64,000 bases of DNA. Origin: Burkholderia cepacia GG4. GTDB taxonomy: Bacteria > Pseudomonadota > Gammaproteobacteria > Burkholderiales > Burkholderiaceae. Positions 59,207 through 64,000 of this stretch are shown here, piece after piece. The notes under the pieces are model-generated. The model saw nothing but the letters and a program-made list of their open reading frames with translations. It was not told the DNA's origin and made no database searches. The position numbers and the translations under genes are program-made. The stretch lies in the NCBI RefSeq assembly GCF_000292915.1, contig NC_018514.1, forward strand, positions 1,178,001-1,242,000, written 5' to 3'. Position 1 is the stretch's first letter; every line of letters starts with the position of its first letter.

Positions 59207-60145
59207 ATGCCCTCCGGTCCGTCTCCGACTTTGCCGCCGTGTCCCGATCCGCTCGCGCGCGCCCCTCGCGTGCCGTGCGACGGCCGGCAGCCGCACACAC
59301 GGCTGTATCCGCCGCCGGCCGCGCTGCAAGGCGCGGTCGTCGCGATCATCAGCCGCGACACGCGCGGCTGCATGTTGAGCGACGCGCAGCGGCTCACGCA
59401 TTTCCCCGCGTCGCCGATCGTCTGCCTGTCGTGGTATCGCGGCTTCGACGTGGGGCTCGTCCAGCGCACGAGCGAAGGCCCCGTGTGGCGTCCGTTCGGC
59501 GCATCGGCGACGCTGTCGGGCAGCCAGTCGACGCCGCTCGCGAGCTGGGCGCCGACGAGCGGACGAGGCGGCATCGTCTGCCTGCATGCCGATGCGGCGC
59601 GCGCGCTGTTCGGCATCGCGCTGCCGACGATCCACGACACCTTCGTCGATGCGCATGCGTGCCTCGACGACAGCTGGCGGCCGCTGCTCGATGCGCTGGC
59701 CGATGCCGAGCACGACGAGGCCGCGCTGGCTGCGCTCGACCGGCACCTCGCACCGCGCTGGCACGCGTTGCGCGGCAGGGTATCGCCGCTGTCGTCGCTG
59801 CGCGACGCAGGGCGCAGCTGGGTCGGGCGTCTCGCGTCCAAAGCGCGGGAATGGCGGCACACGCACAGCCCGCGTCAGGTCGAACGGCGCATCAAGTCGT
59901 ACAGCGGACGCTCGTTGCGCGACTGGCAGGCGCTGGTGCGCACCGAAGGCGTGTTCTTCGCCGCGCGGGACCGGCAGGACGCCGGGCAGCCGGTCGACTG
60001 GGCCGCGCTCGCCCTGGACGAGGGCTTCGCCGACCAGGCGCACCTGAGCCGCGCGACACGGCGCATCACGGGCTTCTCGCCGACCGAATTCGTGCGGCGC
60101 TTCACCGAAGACGAATCGTTCTGGATGTACCGGCTCTGGGTGTGA
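59207..60145 (+). CDS. AraC-family regulator
   Basis: A 312-residue regulator. The N-terminal 190 residues have no cupin motif that I can name (begins with PPPAALQGAVVAIISRDTRG, like the DUF6597-type domain seen in some AraC proteins). The C-terminal AraC HTH is at about 215-305: QVERRIKSYSGRSLRDWQALVRTE, then ALALDEGFADQAHLSRATRRITGFSPTEFVRRF. It is divergent from the P450 gene by 87 bases and probably controls it. TATACT lies 15 bases before the ATG and would make a very short leader. The frame extends upstream to 58850 but overlaps P450 antisense. Confidence 0.85.
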   Translation: MPSGPSPTLPPCPDPLARAPRVPCDGRQPHTRLYPPPAALQGAVVAIISRDTRGCMLSDAQRLTHFPASPIVCLSWYRGFDVGLVQRTSEGPVWRPFGASATLSGSQSTPLASWAPTSGRGGIVCLHADAARALFGIALPTIHDTFVDAHACLDDSWRPLLDALADAEHDEAALAALDRHLAPRWHALRGRVSPLSSLRDAGRSWVGRLASKAREWRHTHSPRQVERRIKSYSGRSLRDWQALVRTEGVFFAARDRQDAGQPVDWAALALDEGFADQAHLSRATRRITGFSPTEFVRRFTEDESFWMYRLWV

Positions 60146-60160
60146 CGGGCGGCCGCCCGT
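60145..60160. terminator. self-complementary element between convergent genes
   Basis: ACGGGCGGCCGCCCGT is a perfect 16-bp palindrome starting at the last base of the AraC-type stop codon, next to the convergent NTF2-like gene (stop at 60167). It may form a cruciform-like hairpin in RNA; no T-run. Confidence 0.3.
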
Positions 60161-60166
60161 GACCGG

Positions 60167-60544
60167 TCAGCGCCCCGCTTCGACGAACCCGCCGTCGGGC
60201 GCCTGATGCGGCACGTACCAGCCGAAATACACCTCGGCCTCGACCAGCTGGCCGTCGCGGACCCGCAATCGCTCCGCGTTCCGGAACCGCCTGCCGGCGG
60301 TCGTTTCGGCTTCGTACACGACGTACACGTATTCGCCGTGCACGGCGACGTCGACGAAGTCGAAACCGGCGAGCATCGCGCTGTTCGGCCAGCAGCGTGC
60401 CAGATACGCGTCGCGGTCGAGCCGGTTGTCGAACGGGCTGGTGAAATGGAAATCCGGTGCGATCAGCGCCTCGATCGCGTCACGGTCCTTGTCGGCATAG
60501 GCGCGATAGCTGGCGCGCGCAACCTCACCGGGGTCGTCGGGCAT
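60167..60544 (-). CDS. NTF2-like / SnoaL-type protein
   Basis: A 125-residue NTF2-fold protein: ARASYRAYADKDRDAIEALIAPDFHFTSPFDNRLDRDAYLARCWPN, then DFVDVAVHGEYVYVVYEAETTAGRRFRNAERLRVRDGQLVEAEVYFGW. This layout (helices, then a curved sheet) is typical of SnoaL-like and ketosteroid-isomerase-like proteins of unknown substrate. GGAGG lies eight bases before the ATG at 60544. Single-gene unit, convergent with the AraC-type gene. An enzyme role is possible but the catalytic residues are not identifiable by eye. Confidence 0.83.
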   Translation of the reverse strand: MPDDPGEVARASYRAYADKDRDAIEALIAPDFHFTSPFDNRLDRDAYLARCWPNSAMLAGFDFVDVAVHGEYVYVVYEAETTAGRRFRNAERLRVRDGQLVEAEVYFGWYVPHQAPDGGFVEAGR

Positions 60545-60930
60545 CGTCGTTACCTCCGCGTACGGGCGGGACGAACGCGACTGCCTGCGTCGCCCCGACG
60601 CATCGATGAAACGAAATTGGCAATGGAAACGGGAACGGAAACGCACGGCCTGCACGACGGCGATCCATCCCGCGTCGGCAGATATGCGCGCGTCCCCGGC
60701 CCGGCACCATTCACGAAAACCCGCACCGACCGCCGCGCACCGACCGCCCGCGCATACCGCCGCATGCGGGCGATGTCGCGGTTGCCCGTTTCCGCGTGCA
60801 CGGGCATGATGTCCGCCAGCCGACCGGCCGCGCGCGTCCGCTACGGCGGTCGTGAGTGCCCCGCCCGGCATGCCGTCCATGCACCGCCTCGGGCATCGCG
60901 CAATCCGCCTGCCGGCGCCGCCCGGCCCCT
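60545..60930. other. gene-free divergent region
   Basis: No gene supported in these 386 bases. It has a run of short purine-rich direct repeats at 60606-60642 (AATGGAAACGGGAACGGAAACG) but no regulatory dyad I can defend. It should hold the promoters of the NTF2-like gene and the LysR-type gene. Confidence 0.4.
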
Positions 60931-61827
60931 ATGATCGAGTCCATGTCACTACGCGCATTCAGAACGCTGGTCGCGATCGCCCGATACCGGACCTTCGCTC
61001 GCGCCGGCGAAGCGATCGGGCTCACGCAGTCTGCCGTGAGCCTGCAGATCAAGACGCTCGAAAGCGAATACAACGTCCAGCTGTTCGACCGTTCGCGCCG
61101 CCAGCCGGTGCTCACGGAAGCCGGCAACATCCTCGTCGCGCAGGCCGAGCAGGTGCTCGCGATGGTCGACCGGATTCCCGATGCGCTGAGCGACGAGAAG
61201 AAGCTCGTCGGCCGCCTGCGGATCGGCGCGATCCAGACCGCGCTGTCCGGCCCGGTGCCCGATGCGCTGCTCGCGCTGCGCGATGCGCATCCGTCGTTGC
61301 GCGTGCACGTATCGGCCGGCATGTCGGCCGAACTGGCGAACCGCGTCGCGGCCGGCGAACTCGACGCGGCGATCACGACGCGCCCGGTGCGCCCGCATCC
61401 CGCCGAGCTGACGTGGACCACGCTCTACGAAGATCGCTTCTGGCTGCTCGCGCCGCCGGAATATGCGGAGCGCGACGCAGGCACGCTGCTCGAAGCGCTG
61501 CCGTTCATCCGCTTCGACGCGCAGGCGTGGGCCGGCCGGATGATCGCCGCCGAACTGCGCCGCATCGGCGTCCGGGTGCGCGAAGAGATGGTGCTCGACA
61601 GCGCGGAGACGATCGCACGCATGGTCGCGCGCGGGCTCGGCGCGGCGATCGTCGCCCTCCCCGACTCGACGCTCGCGCGCCTGCCACCCGTCACGCGCTT
61701 GCCGTTCGGCCAGCCGCAGATGGGCCGCGCGGTCGTGCTGCTCGAACACCAGTCGCGCCCGGCCGAACGTTTCGCGCGTGCGCTGGCGGCTGAAGTCACC
61801 GCGTCATCGATGAGAATTTCTCATTGA
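60931..61827 (+). CDS. LysR-family regulator
   Basis: A 298-residue regulator. HTH at the N-terminus: SLRAFRTLVAIARYRTFARAGEAIGLTQSAVSLQIKTLESEYNVQLFDRSRRQPVLTEAG. The C-terminal ligand-binding domain (about 90-290) has the usual LRIGAIQTALSGPVPDALLALRDAHPSLRV start. ATG 60931 is chosen; 60943 is also possible. The next gene (AEC transporter, 143 bases downstream, same strand) may be controlled by it. Ligand unknown. Confidence 0.9.
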   Translation: MIESMSLRAFRTLVAIARYRTFARAGEAIGLTQSAVSLQIKTLESEYNVQLFDRSRRQPVLTEAGNILVAQAEQVLAMVDRIPDALSDEKKLVGRLRIGAIQTALSGPVPDALLALRDAHPSLRVHVSAGMSAELANRVAAGELDAAITTRPVRPHPAELTWTTLYEDRFWLLAPPEYAERDAGTLLEALPFIRFDAQAWAGRMIAAELRRIGVRVREEMVLDSAETIARMVARGLGAAIVALPDSTLARLPPVTRLPFGQPQMGRAVVLLEHQSRPAERFARALAAEVTASSMRISH

Positions 61828-61970
61828 ACACCCGATAATTAACAATTATTCCTGCTGCATCCGCGTGTTAACTTGGCGGCATCGTCACTTTTTCGATTGC
61901 GTGCCGCCATGTTGCCCGCCGGCTGGATTCCCGCTTCGCTCCGCTGCTTCGCCGGCCTGAAGGCGCGCCG

Positions 61971-62903
61971 ATGATCGGCCCGATCCTGCTCGCGCTCGCG
62001 CCGGTCGCGCTGCTGGTCACGTTCGGCCACGGCCTGCGGCGCACGGGCTTCATCGCCGATGCGTTCTGGCCGCACGCCGAGCGGCTGTGCTACTTCGTGC
62101 TGCTGCCCGCGCTGTTCGCGGACAGTCTCGCGAATGCGCGGCTGCACGCGTTGCCCGTTTTACCGCTCGCGGCGGCGCTGGTCGGTTCGACCGTGCTCGT
62201 CGCGGCGCTTGTTCTGCTGGTCCGCCGCTTCGTGCAGGTCGACGGCGCCGGGTTCACGTCGGTGTTCCAGGGCGCGGTGCGCTTCAACAACTATGTCGGC
62301 ACGGCCCTCGCCGCCGGACTGTTCGGCGCGCACGGGATCGCGCTCGCGGCCGTGTGCGTCGCGGCGATCGTGCCGACCGTGAACCTGATGTGCGTGCTGG
62401 TGTTCGCGCGCTACGGCGAGACGCGGCTCGGCGCATGGGCGCTCGCGCGCCAGATCCTGTCGAATCCGCTCGTCGTCGGCTGCGCGCTCGGGATCGCGAT
62501 GCAGGCCGGCGGGATCGCGTTTCCGGCCGCCGTCGAACCGGCGGTGCGTGCGCTCGGCGCGGCGTCGATGCCGCTTGGCCTGCTGTGCGTGGGCGCGGCG
62601 CTGAGGTTCGACGCGGCGCGCGGATGGCTGCAGCCGATGTGCATCGCGTCGGCGTTCAAATTCATGGCGATGCCGCTCGTCACGCTCGCGGCCGGCCGCC
62701 TGTTCGGGCTCGGCGATGCCGCGCTGACCATCGCGCTGCTGTTCCAGGCGCTGCCGACGTCGTCCTCGTCATACATCATGGCGCGCCAGCTCGGCGGCGA
62801 CGCACCGCTGATGGCCGGCATCACCGCATTCCAGACGATCGCCGCCGCGCTCGCGATGCCGGCCGTGCTGACGGCGCTCGCGGCCGCGCCGGCGTTTCGC
62901 TGA
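61971..62903 (+). CDS. AEC-family (auxin efflux carrier) transporter
   Basis: A 310-residue membrane protein with ten helices in the AEC fold: FGHGLRRTGFIADAFWPHAERLCYFVLLPALFADSLANARL, then GAVRFNNYVGTALAAGLFGAHGIALAAVCVAAIVPTVNLMCVLVFARYG, an inverted-repeat signature of the family, and the ILSNPLVVGCALGIAMQ segment. AEC members export organic acids such as malonate or other anions; the substrate is unknown. It follows the LysR-type gene on the same strand. No strong ribosome binding site before the ATG (AAGGCGCGCCG gives AAGG). Confidence 0.87.
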   Translation: MIGPILLALAPVALLVTFGHGLRRTGFIADAFWPHAERLCYFVLLPALFADSLANARLHALPVLPLAAALVGSTVLVAALVLLVRRFVQVDGAGFTSVFQGAVRFNNYVGTALAAGLFGAHGIALAAVCVAAIVPTVNLMCVLVFARYGETRLGAWALARQILSNPLVVGCALGIAMQAGGIAFPAAVEPAVRALGAASMPLGLLCVGAALRFDAARGWLQPMCIASAFKFMAMPLVTLAAGRLFGLGDAALTIALLFQALPTSSSSYIMARQLGGDAPLMAGITAFQTIAAALAMPAVLTALAAAPAFR

Positions 62904-63107
62904 CGGCCCGGCAGCGGTACCAACTCGACGGCAACAGCCCTAGCAACCGCCGTCGAACGGCCTGAATCCGCCCGTCGCGCGGACCGGCGCCGTTCGCCAC
63001 GCGATCACGCACACATCGCCGCAGCGCCCTTTCGGAAACCACCGCATCTGAACGTTCCAGCCCCCTCCGCCGGCATCTTCGCCGCCCGGCCGCATGCGGC
63101 CATCTAC

Positions 63108-63980
63108 GTGAAGCTCACGCTCGTCGCGCTGTTCTGGGGCGGCACCTTCATCGCGGGCCGGATCCTCGCCGCGTCGATGTCCACGACCGGCGCCGCGACG
63201 GGCCGCTTCGCGATCGCCGCGCTGCTGCTGACGGCACTGACGTGGAAACTCGAAGGCGGGCTGCCGAAGCTGAGCGGCCGCCAGGTCGCGACAACTTTCG
63301 CGCTCGGCGCGACCGGCATCTTTCTGTACAACGTGTGCTTTTTCGCGGCGCTCGCGCGCATGCCGGCCGGACGAACCGCGTTGTTCGTCGCGCTGAATCC
63401 TGTGGCGACCGCCGTGCTGCTGTCCGTCGTCGTGCGCGAACGCCTGTCGCCCGCGCGCTGGGCCGGCATCGCGGTCGCGCTGGTCGGCGCGCTGGTCGTG
63501 ATCAGCCGCGGCCAATTGCTGCGGGTACTGACCGACCTCGGCGATACGTTCGGTGCCGGCGAGCGTGCCATGCTGTGCGCAGTGCTGAGCTGGGCGGCCT
63601 ATACCGTGATCGGGCGCCGCGCACTCGACGGACTGTCGCCGCTGGCCGCCACGACTTACGCGACGCTGTGGGGCCTCGCGCTGCTGATCGTCGCGCACCT
63701 GTTTGGCCCGCACGCGGGCGGTGGCGCGCCGCTCACGTGGCAGGCCGTCGCGTCGATGATCTATCTCGGCGCGATCGGCACGGTGGTTGCGTTCGTCTGG
63801 TATTCGCAAGGCATCCGCGAGATCGGTCCGGCGCGCGCCGCCGTGTTCACCAACCTGGTGCCGGTGTTCGGCGTGCTGCTGTCGGTCGCGCTGCTCGGCG
63901 AGCCGTTGTCGGGATCGATGCTCGCCGGCGGCGCACTCGTGATCGCGGGCGTCGCGCTGACCAATCGCGCGCGGCGCTGA
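63108..63980 (+). CDS. EamA/DMT-family transporter
   Basis: A 290-residue membrane protein with ten helices in two EamA repeats: KLTLVALFWGGTFIAGRILAASM, GIFLYNVCFFAALARMPAGRTALFVALNPVATAVLLSVVVRERLSPARWAGIAVALVGALVV, and the second-half GPARAAVFTNLVPVFGVLLSVALLGEPLSGSMLAGG. Substrate unknown. The start is GTG 63108, where the first helix begins; the frame continues upstream without a better start. It is about 200 bases after the AEC gene on the same strand. It ends just before the window edge. Confidence 0.85.
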   Translation: MKLTLVALFWGGTFIAGRILAASMSTTGAATGRFAIAALLLTALTWKLEGGLPKLSGRQVATTFALGATGIFLYNVCFFAALARMPAGRTALFVALNPVATAVLLSVVVRERLSPARWAGIAVALVGALVVISRGQLLRVLTDLGDTFGAGERAMLCAVLSWAAYTVIGRRALDGLSPLAATTYATLWGLALLIVAHLFGPHAGGGAPLTWQAVASMIYLGAIGTVVAFVWYSQGIREIGPARAAVFTNLVPVFGVLLSVALLGEPLSGSMLAGGALVIAGVALTNRARR

Positions 63981-64000
63981 CACACGGCCGCGCATGCCGT

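Noticed and set aside
60606..60642. Short AATGG/GGAACGG direct repeats
   Set aside because: Degenerate and too short to be a satellite or CRISPR-like repeat; no spacer structure.

Overview
The window is about 68% GC. Its gene content fits a Burkholderia cepacia complex genome, probably a secondary chromosome: DUF4148 and DUF3562 small proteins, a Burkholderia-type porin, hydroxyproline and aromatic amino-acid catabolism, and many LysR/GntR/AraC/LuxR regulators and transporters. The species and replicon are inferred, not proven. Base composition is even throughout. I see no tRNA, rRNA, CRISPR array, insertion sequence, prophage or plasmid gene, so this looks like resident accessory-rich chromosome rather than an island.

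Layout. 0.4-2.1 kb: small stress-type proteins (two tiny proteins, CBS, PRC-barrel). 2.1-8.1 kb: DUF4142 protein, hybrid histidine kinase, receiver-less sigma-54 activator and a chemoreceptor with a sigma-28-like promoter. 8.2-19.1 kb: a second stress-flavoured stretch (DUF3562 protein, two universal stress proteins, DedA-rhodanese fusion, cupin), an amino-acid permease, a CHASE-PAS histidine kinase translationally coupled to a NarL-type regulator, and a LprI-like protein. 19.4-26.0 kb: DUF1326/DUF2182/DMT operon, DUF4148 protein, PilZ protein and a class A penicillin-binding protein. 26.1-30.3 kb: a trans-3-hydroxy-L-proline catabolic cluster (dehydratase, solute-binding protein, GntR regulator, pyrroline-2-carboxylate reductase). 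30.5-33.3 kb: a receiver-only protein, an Fe-S FNR-type regulator and small proteins including a likely ribosome hibernation factor. 33.4-36.9 kb: aroP-tyrB with a divergent Lrp regulator. 37-47 kb: transporters and enzymes (DMT exporter, phosphoesterase lipoprotein with a di-haem peroxidase, methyltransferase, AtoE, ClC, CodA-like deaminase, VOC protein). 47.5-64 kb: porin, second DUF4148 protein, LysR/FUSC pair, tiny secreted cysteine peptide, DmpA-like peptidase with APC permease and divergent LuxR regulator, cytochrome P450 with divergent AraC regulator, LysR/AEC pair and a final DMT transporter.

How it fits together. The FNR-type regulator at 30.9 kb keeps the CX2CX5C plus distal Cys spacing of E. 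coli FNR. Three FNR-box-like dyads (11073, 15641, 32848) lie upstream of universal stress genes and of the DUF1488/HPF-like gene group, so much of 0.4-33 kb may be a low-oxygen/stress regulon. The hydroxyproline cluster carries its own perfect dyad in the leader of the binding-protein gene and a second dyad beside it. Several starts were moved to TTG or GTG codons because a strong Shine-Dalgarno sequence sits at the right distance.
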